A DNA stretch of 64,000 nt from Lutjanus erythropterus. Its lineage: Eukaryota > Chordata > Actinopteri > Lutjaniformes > Lutjanidae. The DNA lies in assembly GCA_020091685.1 (NCBI GenBank), contig CM034597.1:30616388-30680387 (forward strand). Reading direction: 5' to 3'. The translations under genes were made by a program, and so were the position numbers. Under the pieces are notes generated by a model. The model was not told the DNA's origin. It did no database searches and saw only the letters and a program-made list of their open reading frames with translations. Below, piece after piece: positions 47,072 through 56,300 of the stretch (positions are counted from its first letter, which is position 1; each line of letters starts with the position of its first letter).

Positions 47072-48923
47072 CTGAGGGGATTTCCCCTCTTTGAAATCCC
47101 AACCACTGGGACTGTACTGGTTTTTTATGAAGATTGCTGGGTTTGTGCCTGTTTAAAACAAGACAAACAAAATATAAATAAATAAATAATGAGCTCATCT
47201 CCTGATTTGATACAATCACAACTAGAGCTGTAACGTTTAATCAATTGGTAATTGACTATTAAATTAATCTCCAACTATTTTGATAATGAGTTAATCACTT
47301 TCAGTTTTCTTTTAATAAAAAATGTCTAATTCTGATTTCAGCTCCTCAAATGTGAACACTTTCTGTTTTTAATCCTCTCTGAGAGTAAACTGAATATCTT
47401 TGGGTTGTGCACAAAATAAGACATTTGAGGACATAATCTTGCCCGTCGGAGAACAGCGATCAACGTGAGTTTTATGGACCAAACAACTAATCTATTAATT
47501 GGGAAAATAACCAACAGATTAATCATTATTTGCTGCCCTAATCACAATACATTGGTGCCAATCCGATCCGCCGAACTAAAATCAAAACAGCTGCTATAAT
47601 TTGATGGTAATGCTCATAACGCTTTCTGTGCAGAGGGAGGAAGTGGAGACACATCATCCATCTTTATTTTAGAGGTGTAATGATATATCAATCTGTGTTA
47701 GCCTTTATTTTGAAAGTCACACGCACGTTTGTCTCACTGTTTCTATCCAAGAGCACCTCCTTCCTAAACATTCAAAGCACCAGGCAGATAATGACAAGCA
47801 GCCACGAAAAAAAGAAAGATGAAGATATTTACTCCTCTCTCTGGAATAAATCAGCAGTGTGCAAATATATGCAAACGATGCTGCTGGTCAGGAAACACAA
47901 CAAACTTGCCCATTCATCAAGTATGCTAAATTGTTGCTCTCACTACAGCGATAATAGCTGCTCTGTTTCATCAATGTTACACTGAAAAAACACCCATGCC
48001 TGCAGGATGAAATTCAATGCTGGTTTTCTGTCCAGAGATGCAAAAACCTAAATCAAGTGCGAGTAAGAAAAAGCATAAATCATACTATGCAGGGTAAATG
48101 TCAGAGGCTTCAGCTACTAATTGTGACAAGCAAAAAACAATTATTTTGTATATGAACTTCGACAGTTATTATTGACTTTAACTTTACAGTTACAGTAACC
48201 TTACCCAAGTATGAAAATATTAAAGTAATGTAACTTGATTATTCTCTGTAGGATGGGATTACCTCAATGACATTCAGATTAGACACTGAAGCGTACTTTA
48301 AGTACGATATTCATACTTCACCCACAAACTTCAAGTTAACTGTATATACAGTTAACAGTTAAGTAGTGGTAGTACTGACAGGTTAGCAGATAACTGGATG
48401 TCTATGTAGTTATTGTTAGCAGTTGGTTTGTGTAGCTAACATTAGTTGTTGGTTTGTGTAGTACGTGACATTGAGATGTATCTGTAATCTGACTACATCT
48501 TCTTTTTCTGTAAGTGTAATGGAACACAGTTACCCTTATTTGTATCCTAATTATGTAATCCTGCAACATGTAATCAGTAATGGTTGCAATCGAGAACCTC
48601 ACCTCTAGATGTCCCTAAATCCTACACATTGGTCCTTTAAATGTCTGAAGATTATTTATGCAGGAAAATATGAATATCAGATCAGTGGTGGGAGACAGTT
48701 TGTATTAAATGACTCAAATTTAATTTAATAGGAGAAAGATTAAAGAGACAAAAATGTGCTGTGCAGCTGTACAGACAAAGCTTCTTTGTTTGTTTGTGTA
48801 TGTTTACCGTAGCTGCTTGGCGTAGTTTTGCTCTATGTCCAGCCTCTCCTTGACAAACTTTGCGTAGCGCTCGAGAAAGTCGATCCCCCACTGGGTGTGT
48901 TTGTCCAGATTATCAAACTGGTC
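27366..48923 (-). CDS. fnbp1l: fnbp1l / Toca-1, F-BAR-HR1-SH3 protein (first coding exon missing)
   Basis: Toca-1 binds curved membranes by its F-BAR dimer, GTP-Cdc42 by its HR1 coiled coil and N-WASP/dynamin by its SH3 domain, and so promotes Arp2/3 actin assembly during endocytosis and protrusion. Fifteen exons join in frame to 564 residues plus stop: 48808-48923, 46512-46562, 44712-44859, 42928-42990, 39709-39813, 37874-38002, 36497-36643, 36114-36341, 30787-30801, 29694-29803, 29323-29455, 28956-29050, 28067-28242, 27826-27863, 27366-27506. F-BAR covers residues 1-245, HR1 about 335-415 and SH3 about 498-555 ([20 protein letters not shown]). [20 protein letters not shown] and the acidic [11 protein letters not shown] linker fit FNBP1L rather than FNBP1 or TRIP10. 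The start exon (about 8 residues in mammals) must lie beyond 64000. It is convergent with bcar3. Confidence 0.96.
27507..27825 (-). other. fnbp1l intron with family D fragment
   Basis: Contains one arm of the family D terminus (27590-27666: AAAACGTAAATAAAAACAGA ... AATGATTTGCAAA) and a tract of GCTAGCTAG-type short repeats at 27690-27800. No gene. Confidence 0.6.
27826..27863 (-). CDS. fnbp1l: fnbp1l exon: SH3 RT loop (38 nt)
   Basis: 38 nt with acceptor ctctcag and donor gtaatg; enters in phase 1, leaves in phase 0. It encodes [13 protein letters not shown], the RT-loop part of the SH3 domain. Confidence 0.93.
28067..28242 (-). CDS. fnbp1l: fnbp1l exon: acidic linker and start of SH3
   Basis: 176 nt, acceptor ccccttcag, donor gtgagg. 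It encodes [14 protein letters not shown], a His/Pro-rich stretch, [20 protein letters not shown] and ALYSFD, the first SH3 strand. The acidic [11 protein letters not shown] string is a hallmark of the FBP17/Toca-1 branch. Confidence 0.95.
28480..28720. repeat. family C palindromic repeat
   Basis: CAATTAATCTATTGATCA ... AAAGCCCAAGACGACGTCC on one side and GACATTTGAGGACTTCATC on the other. One of at least ten copies in the window. Confidence 0.6.
28956..29050 (-). CDS. fnbp1l: fnbp1l exon: after HR1
   Basis: 95 nt, acceptor tctgctgacag, donor gtaaac; phase 0 in, phase 2 out. It encodes [20 protein letters not shown] then [11 protein letters not shown], a linker conserved in FNBP1L. Confidence 0.93.
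29323..29455 (-). CDS. fnbp1l: fnbp1l exon: second half of HR1
   Basis: 133 nt, acceptor ctttcag, donor gtatga. It encodes [20 protein letters not shown] and [20 protein letters not shown], the conserved second helix region of the Cdc42-binding HR1 coiled coil. Confidence 0.95.
29694..29803 (-). CDS. fnbp1l: fnbp1l exon: first half of HR1
   Basis: 110 nt, acceptor ttaccaccag, donor gtagat; phase 0 in. It encodes [20 protein letters not shown] and [16 protein letters not shown], the first HR1 helix. [12 protein letters not shown] is a family signature. Confidence 0.95.
30120..30178. repeat. (AAT)n microsatellite
   Basis: About 18 AAT/ATA triplets within the intron upstream of the HR1 exon. 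Confidence 0.95.
30326..30612. mobile_element. short palindromic element (family D)
   Basis: The left arm CAATTCAAAAAATGTTGGGA ... AACGTAAATAAAAACAGAAT is mirrored by ATTTTGTTTTTATTCACGTT ... CCCAACTTTTTTGTAATTG. It is a deleted derivative of the longer member at 2930-3800. Confidence 0.75.
30787..30801 (-). CDS. fnbp1l: fnbp1l 15-nt microexon (WSVKM)
   Basis: A 15-nt in-frame exon, TGGTCAGTCAAGATG, sits between acacgtcag and the consensus donor gtaagt. It encodes Trp-Ser-Val-Lys-Met, which joins the preceding ...GKKPK (or ...LRRG) to [10 protein letters not shown]. Mammalian FNBP1L carries WSVKM-G at exactly this place as I remember it. It is too short for ordinary gene finders. Confidence 0.8.
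30802..33754 (-). other. fnbp1l intron between cassette exon and microexon
   Basis: A 2.95-kb AT-rich intron. It holds a poly-A run at 31697-31725, a short CA run near 32530 and repeat-like sequence near 33290-33570 that resembles 23500-23700 (TGGAGTTTGGCAGRCAGTGA is shared). No other exon could be supported. Confidence 0.6.
33290..33570. repeat. dispersed repeat (family I)
   Basis: Right part matches 23500-23700; left part (AACACGTTAAGTTGAAATAC ... TTGAAATTTC) matches 8980-9060 and 50818-50930. The most complete copy in the window. Confidence 0.5.
33755..33928 (-). CDS. fnbp1l: fnbp1l cassette exon of the long isoform (58 codons)
   Basis: 174 nt between a strong pyrimidine tract ending in cacccag and the donor gtgaga; phase 0 on both sides, so it can be skipped without loss of frame. 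It encodes a Ser/Pro run written in TCC triplets followed by [20 protein letters not shown] and LRRG. The second half resembles the mammalian long-isoform segment HY..NEIKT..PRIP...LKRG just before WSVK. It is an optional insert between the F-BAR extension and HR1. Confidence 0.75.
33929..36113 (-). other. fnbp1l intron
   Basis: AT-rich intron; the low end is the pyrimidine tract of the cassette exon acceptor. A degraded repeat-like patch lies near 35690-35900. No gene seen. Confidence 0.65.
36114..36341 (-). CDS. fnbp1l: fnbp1l exon: F-BAR extension and linker
   Basis: 228 nt, phase 0 at both ends, acceptor gtcctcccag, donor gtacaa. It encodes [30 protein letters not shown], a variable charged stretch and [12 protein letters not shown]. 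The PPGDFPFED string is conserved; the KLWLFGKK end is the point where isoforms diverge. Confidence 0.95.
36497..36643 (-). CDS. fnbp1l: fnbp1l exon: distal F-BAR helix
   Basis: 147 nt, phase 0 at both ends, acceptor ctgtgtcacag, donor gtatgt. It encodes [20 protein letters not shown] then [17 protein letters not shown] and VDERR, part of the last long F-BAR helices. Confidence 0.96.
36644..37873 (-). other. fnbp1l intron with family H repeat fragment
   Basis: 37270-37345 (AAGGAAGAACCCATTCAAGT ... TTTGGAGCAGATCTAAA) resembles 38330-38460 in the next intron. Both look like pieces of one older dispersed element. Otherwise nothing recognised. Confidence 0.55.
37874..38002 (-). CDS. fnbp1l: fnbp1l exon: F-BAR helix
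   Basis: 129 nt, phase 0 at both ends, acceptor ctttgttcag, donor gtaaca. It encodes [20 protein letters not shown] then [20 protein letters not shown] and IFK. The [11 protein letters not shown] string is invariant in the family. Confidence 0.96.
38003..39708 (-). other. fnbp1l intron with family H fragments
   Basis: 38330-38460 (GCAGGATTACAGAAAAACTA ... TGGAGCAGATCTAAA) and 39160-39225 (TTGGCAGAGGTCTGTGCACT ... AGTGCCCCTTCTAGTTTCC) look like the start and end of one common fish repeat with sequence in between lost or diverged. Confidence 0.5.
39709..39813 (-). CDS. fnbp1l: fnbp1l exon: F-BAR helix
   Basis: 105 nt, phase 0 at both ends, acceptor ttcttcccag, donor gtagga. It encodes [20 protein letters not shown] and [15 protein letters not shown], a lysine/glutamate-rich coiled-coil helix. 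Confidence 0.96.
39861..40640. mobile_element. TTAA-flanked element (family B), right end decayed
   Basis: Begins TTAAAGGGATAGTCTGGATT and shares the GGGGCTGTATGAAGTACTTA block and internal arms with 10377-11528. The right terminus is too diverged to place. Confidence 0.65.
41238..41283. repeat. (GT)n microsatellite
   Basis: Uninterrupted GT dinucleotide run of about 45 bp. Confidence 0.95.
42084..42250. repeat. (TA)n / TATATG array
   Basis: About 165 bp of alternating TA with TATATGTATATA and TACACATTATATATATG units. The TACACATTATATATATG unit occurs twice at 32-34 bp spacing. Able to form cruciform or hairpin structures. Confidence 0.9.
42350..42615. repeat. family C palindromic repeat
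   Basis: Left arm AATTAACTTCCAACTATTTTG and right arm GATTAATTAACAATGAAAAT ... TTAGTTGCAT are imperfect complements, with the internal CTGAATCTTTTTGGG and GTGATCAATGTTTTTCACC blocks of the family. Confidence 0.65.
42928..42990 (-). CDS. fnbp1l: fnbp1l exon: F-BAR helix (63 nt)
   Basis: 63 nt, phase 0 at both ends, acceptor tatgagcag, donor gtaagt. It encodes [20 protein letters not shown] plus N, diagnostic of FBP17/Toca-1 F-BAR domains. Confidence 0.95.
42991..44711 (-). other. fnbp1l intron
   Basis: No recognisable gene. Short CA runs near 43005-43025 follow the acceptor region. Remaining sequence is AT-rich. Confidence 0.65.
44712..44859 (-). CDS. fnbp1l: fnbp1l exon: F-BAR helix
   Basis: 148 nt, acceptor ctgttgtgcag, donor gtaagt. 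It encodes [20 protein letters not shown] then [20 protein letters not shown] and QDLKAERKH, the highly conserved core helix of the F-BAR dimer. Confidence 0.96.
45720..46043. repeat. family C palindromic repeat
   Basis: Contains AACTAATTGATTAACTGAGA ... TAATTATAGTGAAAATAATTG and ACACTGATCAACATTTTTCACC ... ATTAGTTGCAGCCCT arms (quoted in part). Two half-copies may be joined. Confidence 0.6.
46512..46562 (-). CDS. fnbp1l: fnbp1l exon: F-BAR (51 nt)
   Basis: 51 nt, acceptor tccttccttcag, donor gtgagc. It encodes [17 protein letters not shown], the basic loop that helps F-BAR domains bind acidic membrane lipids. Residues at both junctions are split codons that fit their neighbours. Confidence 0.95.
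46653..46690. repeat. (CAGA)n microsatellite
   Basis: About nine CAGA tetranucleotides just downstream of the 51-nt fnbp1l exon. Confidence 0.9.
46899..47070. repeat. (CA)n and (GT)n pair forming an inverted repeat
   Basis: A CA run at 46899-46941 and a GT run at 47007-47070 lie 65 bp apart on the same strand, so the two can pair into a long hairpin. Confidence 0.9.
47223..47545. repeat. family C palindromic repeat, nearly complete
   Basis: Starts AGAGCTGTAACGTTTAATCA and ends GATTAATCATTATTTGCTGC; both ends are imperfect complements. The inside carries CTGAATATCTTTGGGTTGTG and GACATTTGAGGACATAATCT. The best preserved copy of this family. Confidence 0.7.
48601..48640. mobile_element. family E right-arm fragment
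   Basis: AAATCCTACACATTGGTCCT followed by TTAA matches the right end of 18277-18484. Confidence 0.5.
48808..48923 (-). CDS. fnbp1l: fnbp1l exon 2: start of F-BAR
   Basis: 116 nt, acceptor tatcatcctcag, donor gtaaac. It encodes [20 protein letters not shown] and [18 protein letters not shown], the first F-BAR helix. The missing first exon should encode the start Met and about seven more residues; I could not find it between here and 64000. Confidence 0.96.
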
Positions 48924-49203
48924 CTGAGGATGATAGAAGAGGAGAGAACATTCACACTAATGCCTCTGAGCTGACATTAAAAGCACATTCGAAACATAAA
49001 AAAAACACATCTGAGAGGATTTGAGAATGAACGAGCTACTGAATGGAAAACTTGTCTTTATCTTTCCAACACGTGGGGTTAAAATTCAGGGTTACATGAC
49101 TCAGCAGTCCAAATATGTCTGCTCTTATTCACACAAATAAAATACACATGTCCTCCTGCCAGTGACTCAGTGGTAAGGGTGTTACTTTGTCTGATGTGAA
49201 GAT

Positions 49204-49325
49204 TTAAAGGGACACTTCACCCCCAAAAATCTAAATTACATATATCCCCTCTTTCCTGCAGTGCAATTCATCCATCTAGATAGATTTGGTACAAGTTGTT
49301 GAGTTTTAGAGATCTTGATGGATAG
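49204..49325. mobile_element. family A left arm only
   Basis: TTAAAGGGACACTTCACC and the ATTCATCCATCTAGATAGAT block match the left arm of 9801-10050. No right end; a GATG/GATA-rich run follows. Confidence 0.6.
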
Positions 49326-49510
49326 ATGGATGGATAGATAAATAGATTTCTTTATTAATCCCTGGAGGGAAATCAAACTGTCATAGCAGCAAAAGCACAT
49401 GCAACAAATACAAAGACAAAATACACAAAAAATATTTGACATGTACACGGGATGCACAAGATACGCCCAGTGGCAATGTGAATAAATAAGTAAGGTGCAG
49501 GTAGGTAAAA
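49318..49510 (-). mobile_element. probable retroposon 3' tail with GATA-type repeat
   Basis: GATGGATAGATGGATGGATA followed by TTTCTTTATTAATCCCTGGA is a junction frequent in fish genomes. Read on the minus strand it is a retroposon end with a tetranucleotide tail. Class inferred from memory only. Confidence 0.4.
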
Positions 49511-49910
49511 GCAGCTAAAATCATAGTAATAATAGCAATAGTAATAACATGATATTATTAGTATTTTGTTATTGTGATTGATTTGTTTTTAAAATTAAAT
49601 GCTTTTAAACAAACTGTCTCATTATGATTAAAAAATAAAATTAAATAATGAGTTTAAATAGATTATGATGGAATTTTTACGACCGTGTCCATCAAAGTGA
49701 CAGACAACAAGAAAGTCAACCTCCGTGTGTGTGTCCGTGTGCCTCCAGGACAGATAGACTGGCAGCAATGACTCTGCCCAACTGGAAAAACACAATTATT
49801 TACAGCCTCTGAACACACACACACACACACACTCAAACACACACACAGAGGAATCATAGCTGCTGTGTATTTGTACTGACAACAAACATCTCCACCCTCT
49901 TCCCACCATG

Positions 49911-49913
<3 letters not shown>

Positions 49914-49961
<48 letters not shown>
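49914..49961. repeat. (GT)n microsatellite
   Basis: GT dinucleotide run of about 45 bp; a short CA run lies 85 bp upstream (49808-49830). Confidence 0.95.
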
Positions 49962-49964
<3 letters not shown>

Positions 49965-50467
49965 TGTTAGATTTACAGTCAGATCTAAATGTTCAGGTTG
50001 ACCTGAATGCTTCAAAGCTTCTACCATTGCCATGGTAATCGATGTCCAAATCAGCATTTGAATGCTTTGTTTTTGTGTTTTTTGAAGAGAGGAAGCAGAC
50101 ATTGAGTCGGCCGGAACAAAAGAAGAAAAACACAGATCAAGAGTGAGAAATTGAGCTCCTCCATGGCGTCTGATTGACCCTTTCTTAGTCCCGCCCCTTT
50201 TTGCTCTGCACTCCAATAACAGCTGGGCAAACTTGGTACCTCAGTCAACCTTTTTCTTTTCCTAAAAGCAACATATAGCGTTGCATCTTAAGTTAGCTAA
50301 TGTTTTCAAAACACCAGCAAACTAGCTAGCTTATGACTGATGTACATCAACTAGCTTGTTAGCTAGCATATGGCTAATAGTTAATTTAAGAAGAGATTAT
50401 ATGGCCCTATTACAAGTTCCCATCATTGTCTTTCAACAATCCTCAAAATTACTTTTAAAGAACAGAC

Positions 50468-50520
50468 AGGAAAGGAAAGGAAAGGAAAGGAAGGGAAGGG
50501 AAAGGAGAGGAAAGGAATCC
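50468..50520. repeat. (GGAAA)n microsatellite
   Basis: GGAAA pentamers with drift to GGGAA and GGAGA. Confidence 0.85.
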
Positions 50521-51150
50521 AGAGAGAAAGAGCAGCACATTCCACCTTGGTTACAAGATGAAAATAAATTTAATTTTAAGGAGCATCATCCTCACGTTTT
50601 TAAAATAGATTTGAATCATAAATAAATCTTTACGGTTGAGATGTCAGTCTACAGGAGCCCATGCAGATGGCTGCTGACAGTCTGCGTGTCTGTGTTTAGC
50701 GTGACAGCATTGTGTTCCATTTATAGTTATTTAATTCACAATCCGAATTATAGACATAAAATTAAATCTATAATGTATTTACAGTAATCATTTACAGTAA
50801 TCATAAGATGACTGTGACATGTCATCAGAGATCAAGGAAACATGTTCAGTTGAAATACTCCCTTCTCAAACAACAATGCTACAGCTGCGATGTCCTCACG
50901 TGAAATTTCCTTTCTAGTTCTTGCAGTTAAACCCCAAGGACAGAGCGAATGTCACTGCAGTGTCCAAACAACTACAGACTTTATTTGAGCCTCTTCTCAG
51001 CAGCAGTCTGCTCCACACTCTGGGACCTGCCCAGCACAAACACCATCTTATCTATCGCCCACTGTGGTGGTTTCTCGTCACTGAAGTGGTTTGTCTAAAT
51101 GCACCACAGTGGTGGTAATAAGGGATGGGTAGGTGCTGCTAATTTGCCTC

Positions 51151-52104
51151 TTAAAGGGACAGTTGACTTAAACTGCAATTTGTGATTAGCTATTATGCGA
51201 TATTTATTGACATCCAACATCCGTACGGCTGATATCTCCAACACTCACAGACTCAGCTTCTGGATGTCTGTCTGTGAGCTGCTTCACTAGGTTAGTAAGT
51301 TGGAAGTGTTTCCTCCTCTCATCCAGAAAGTTTGATGACAAAGTTTCCATACTGGTTATTTCTAATTTTTTATTAATCCCTGATGATCTTCCATAGACAG
51401 GTCTGTTCACCGTTTTTCTTTTCGACATGACGAGGCAGAGCTGCACATGTCACTGTATACATGTGTAGTTATTGTTCCACCATGTTTTCTTCATCCTTTG
51501 GTATCCAACAGCCGACTACAGTACCTGTAGACATATGTGCTGTTTCTGTCAGGTCAGGAAGAATTACATCTCCGGTAAAAAAAAAAAGCAAAAAAAACAA
51601 AAACAAACAAGTACCGTGACGTTTCAAAAATTTTGGCATCAAAGCTGGTACAGAAGTATCGGTTATTGTAAGATCCCCAAAGCCAAGTGCCATCTAGTTC
51701 TATTATATTTGCAGGGTTCCTACACATTTTCAAATCAAATTTAAACACAAGTCAAATTTAAACACTGTTTTCAAGGTGCAAAAACAACTGTATGCAGTTT
51801 CAAGCAACTTTAAAACATAACATTGTTTTAAAACAGTGTTTTCAAGGATTTCCCAATAGTCATTTGAACATGTTTTTCATCATGACCTCTAATACTGTAA
51901 ATTGTATCACAATTGCAATATCATTAAAAATCAGTGTAATTACATTTTTGTCATTTTTGTTCAATTGTTCAGCCTTAGGGCAGACATCTCTACGGCCAAT
52001 ATCTGCACAACTATGCAGCTCACACCAAAACTATCTTGATGTATAAATAACTCTAAAAGAAGAAAAATTTGCATGCTTGATTTTGGGCTGAACTGTCCCT
52101 TTAA
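51151..52104. mobile_element. TTAA-flanked palindromic element (family A), 0.95 kb
   Basis: Left TTAAAGGGACAGTTGACTTA, right GGCTGAACTGTCCCTTTAA. Inner arms mirror the GGAGATATC/TCTCCA motifs of 11652-12425. The centre contains unrelated sequence (51260-51960), probably a nested insertion. Confidence 0.7.
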
Positions 52105-52654
52105 CCCTGAATTCTCCAGCAAGACTGAAGATCAAATCTTCATCTTTCCACCGCTGCCCACTAAGAGACAACAAAACTTTCTAAAATGATTAGGATTTGG
52201 TATAAAGTAGAAGAGAACAAGCTCTAGATGATCTGTGAGATTTCTTGGTTATGAAAACAACAAATGGATCTTAATCCAGGTCAGCATTGTGACACATGTG
52301 GTACATCATGTGGTAAATCAACACCTCGACTGTTCTGAGCTACAGAAACTTCTCAGTTACTGCAGGACAATCCAAAGCTGGAGATAATCCATTAAGTGTA
52401 CGGCCCTAGCTACCACTCTGTGTGCTTCTCTCTGCCTTTGTGTGTGTGTGTCAACATAAACTGAGGCCTGGACCGGAGCAAATAAGGGTCGCCAAGTGAA
52501 ATACGAGACAGCTGACCTCTTTGCTCGTTCAGTTATCATTTTCTTCAAATACAAAGACTACAGGGAGGCTTTAAAACAGCAAGGCTGAGCAGTATTGTGT
52601 CTTTTATCTTAAGCCACTCAAACGGGCCTGAGACTAAACATTACTTTCATTTTC

Positions 52655-52860
52655 CATTTTCATTTTTTTGATAAATTGATTCATTCTTTGGTCCAAAAAA
52701 TGTCAGAAAATGGGGAAAAGTGTTGATCAATGTTTTCTAAATCCCAAAATGACATTCTCAAATGTCTTGTTTTGTTTAGAAGTCAAAGATATTCACTTTA
52801 CTGTCAGAGAGGAGAAAAGAAACCAGAAAATATTCACATTTGACAATCACAGAATTTGAA
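52655..52860. repeat. family C palindromic repeat
   Basis: GATAAATTGATTCATTCTTT ... CTCAAATGTCTTGTTTTGT ... AAACCAGAAAATATTCACAT, half of the usual palindrome. Confidence 0.6.
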
Positions 52861-53539
52861 CACACACACAGACACACATATATATAAATAATTAATTCTT
52901 AGTCTGTTAGCTCAATGCTAACAATGCTAAACGAGATGGGCACAGCTGTACTTGTTGTTCTAAGTCTATGTACACAAATAGCAACTTTTAAATCAACATA
53001 TTTCTTTGCTGGATGTGAAAAAACATGTCAACTTAAAAATAGCTGTGACAATAACGGCATTATCACTGTCATGTGATGCGGTCATGTGATGCCTACCACA
53101 ATTTTAAAGAAAGAAAATTGACAGGACAGATATGTCAGTCTGATTTGTCTGATTGGTGTGGATAAAACCAAACCAGAAACTGGCTAACATGAGCACAATA
53201 TCAGACTGAATGAAGGTGCTTTAAGGTGCACCATAAGTGATGCACTCAAGGCTGTAACTCGGATGTGATCTGGAGGAGAGACTTTGACTGATTCTCAAAC
53301 TGAAACCCAGAGAACGCCTGCAGTCAGAGAGCAGCTGTCAGTCGACAGAAGAACAGACAGAATTAGATGGAACCACTGAGACAAACAAAAGCAGCCCTGC
53401 ACGTTGAAACAAACCAGTGACAGGGTGAAACATGGACGGGTGAACGGCATCTACAGTGGGTCTGCAACTAATGATTATTTATCATCATCGATTAATCTGT
53501 TGATTATTTTCTTGATTAATCAATTAGATGAAGATTAAT

Positions 53540-53760
53540 TATGGTTAATAACTGTAGCTTAATGTTCATAGCCGTCAATGACCATAAGTGACCATTAACA
53601 ATGGTTAATCAAAGTTAATGACTGTCAATGAAGTTAATAACTGTTAATAACTGTCAATGATCGTGAATGACCATCAATGATGAATTGTAAATACTGTTAA
53701 TAACTGTTAATGACTGTCAAATATGTAACTGTTAATAATTGTTCTTAACTGTTAGTGAAT
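53540..53760. repeat. degenerate tandem array of GTTAATAACTGTCAATGA-like units
   Basis: About a dozen imperfect copies of a 10-18 bp unit built from GTTAATAACT and GTCAATGA, directly after a family C end (53458-53530). It is a decayed minisatellite. Confidence 0.7.
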
Positions 53761-55329
53761 CAAAGAAATAGGAGCTTTTTATTAAAACAATTCAAATTGA
53801 TTAAGCAATGATCTGGTCTCTACTGGTCTCTGCCAGTTTTCATCAGCAAGAAAGAAGATGAAAAAGACCTCAGTGGTGCAAACAAGTGCCACGTGTCTGG
53901 CTGCCAGTTTCAAGCATATTTAGTAGTTCAAACACAAAGATGCAGCCAAGATGTGACAAACAACAGACAGCAACAAAGATCAGCAGCTGCTCTGCAGGAT
54001 GTTGCTCAGAAACATATCAGGATGGCTATTTTTTTTTTTTTGGTTCTCTCATTATCGTCCACATCCTGCTGCTCTGTTGCCTCGGGTGAAAGCCTGCCGG
54101 CCCGTCTGTTACCAGCCTGGCCTGCGAATAAGCCCGTCCACCTCCTTTCAGCCAGCGTGTCTGTCTGTGGTTGCGTCAGCCTGTGTGACGGAGTCTATGA
54201 ATAAGTAATAGGGTATGAGCTCATCCTGTAGCTCACAGGGGAAATGACAACATCGTTGGGCTCAGAGTCCCTCTGCTTACAGGGAAATTCGTAGGAGGAT
54301 TAAAATAATGAGGAAGATTTAAACTGAATGTGGTGACTGATGCTGCTGCAGCACCTGCACTGTAACCGATCCTATTCAGACAGTCCACTATTTCTACTAT
54401 GAGTTCCAGAGAGGGGCGACATGGCTTAAAATAACAGATATTTATAGGCTAATCCATGATATAATTTTCAACAATAAGATTTGTTGTTAAACTGTAAAAT
54501 ATCCTATTATATTTTCTTTATAAAGAATATCGATAAACATCTTTTTACTCCTCAGTATTGGCATCGGTTCCAAAAATCCAATATCTGTCTGGCCCTGGTA
54601 GCAACAACACAACATCCTGTCTCATAATCACCATATAATCACAGGAAGGATGCAAACAATAACAAAACACAACAATAACACCAGAGCCTCCATCACAGGG
54701 CACTGGAGCAGTTACACAATGTGCAGGTCCGTGAACTGAGAAAAATACTTACACTCTACAACCAAAATAAAAAAAACTATTTTTGTCTAAATAACAAATT
54801 CAAAAAGTCTGAATGCAAATACAACTACAACACAAATAAACTAAAAACACAGAAATGCATTAAGTTGAGGCTTTCTCAGAAAAGTGAGACATCATGAAAA
54901 TACTGATACTAGTCAACATAAAACACCCATTCTACAGAATTTGGACAAATCTTGTCCTACCACAAATACCAACACTCAAATAAAAAAAAAAAAGAATAAA
55001 AATTTCATCACTGTGACATTACAAGGTTTAAAAGCCAAGAGTTTGATCTTTTAAAAATATAACTATACTATATTTTAACTAAAGAGTAAAAATCAAAAGC
55101 TCTTCATAATACAGTGTTTAGTTCCCATTCTCAAGAATGAGTGAAAAATAAAATTAATCTAAGTGATCCTTATCAAAAGAAAGAACAGCAGTCTATATAT
55201 CATCCAGAATCAGAGAGGCTCTACTTTTAGCAATTATAACTACACTATGCAGTCTTTATGACACCACATTCCTAATTAGACACATGCCACTGCGACCAGT
55301 GAACAATAACATTTGTTTGCTTTCCAGAT

Positions 55330-55640
55330 TCAAACCCAAAAATGGGTCACAGGTCTGAATCTGCTGCGTTTCACACTGACAAAGCCACTGCCCCGCTCTA
55401 ACGAGGTCTGATCTCAGGGTGAGAGAATAAATTAGTCATTTAGCTTTCAGACAACGAGAGCTGAAGACGCCCAGCCGAAACGCTCTTCTGTGCACCCTCA
55501 TGACCAATCAGACGGCGAAACGGCCCCTTCCCAGCCAATCAGAGAGCCAGATGGCCTGTGTGCATTCCACTAGAGAAGGGTTAATTAGCATAGAAAATGC
55601 TGGTAGGACAAAAGACTAATTACTGAGGCATTCCAGAGCA
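55330..55640. promoter_or_regulatory. possible enhancer, unique and motif-rich
   Basis: A repeat-free stretch with higher GC than its surroundings, two CCAATCAGA boxes (55504 and 55539 regions) and a tight cluster GGTTAATTAGCATAGAAAAT ... GACTAATTACTG with homeodomain- and POU-like sites. Inference only. Confidence 0.3.
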
Positions 55641-55743
55641 CAGACACATACACACAGAGACAGACAAGGCAGAGACTGGGTGGGAAATGTCAACTTGTCT
55701 AAAACACTGGCATCACTGTGAAGACCCCCAGGCTCTGTCTGCA

Positions 55744-55745
<2 letters not shown>

Positions 55746-55779
<34 letters not shown>
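55746..55779. repeat. (GT)n microsatellite
   Basis: GT dinucleotide run with one interruption. Confidence 0.95.
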
Positions 55780-55783
<4 letters not shown>

Positions 55784-56063
55784 GTTTACTGTATCTCTCT
55801 ACGTTTATCTTCCTCCAAAATAAGCAGGGAAAAAAGTTATTTTCCAAGACGGTGATGGCAGAGAGGAGGCAGGATTTGTGCGTGTGTGTGGTGTGGAGTG
55901 TGAGGGAGGAGATGAGTGGCATTTGGAGAGGGATTTTGAGAGGGGAGGTAAGAAAAACAAGAGGCAAGTAGGAAGAATATTGGACCGGAGAGCAGGCCTG
56001 CATCTGCTGTCATCAGTCTACATTTAAACAATCACATTCCTCAATTAAATAACAGTCTTTGAG

Positions 56064-56300
56064 TAGGGCTGCAAATAACGATTAGTTATTTGGTCAATGA
56101 ATCGATCGCTGTCTCCCAAAGCCCAGGATGATATCCTTAAATGTCTTGTTTTGCCCACAACCCAAAGATATTCAGTTTACTGTCAGAGAGGTGTAAAGAA
56201 ACCAGAAAAGATTTGCATTTAACTCACTGAAAATCACTGAAATCAGAGAATTTAGATTTTTTTTCCCCTAAAGTAATCTATTAATGGTTGCAGCTCTTTC
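56064..56300. repeat. family C palindromic repeat, nearly complete
   Basis: Begins TAGGGCTGCAAATAACGATT and ends AATGGTTGCAGCTCT. The inside shows CCAAAGCCCAGGATGATATC, TGTCTTGTTTTGCCCACAAC and the CAGAGAGGTGTAAAGAAACC block. Confidence 0.7.
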
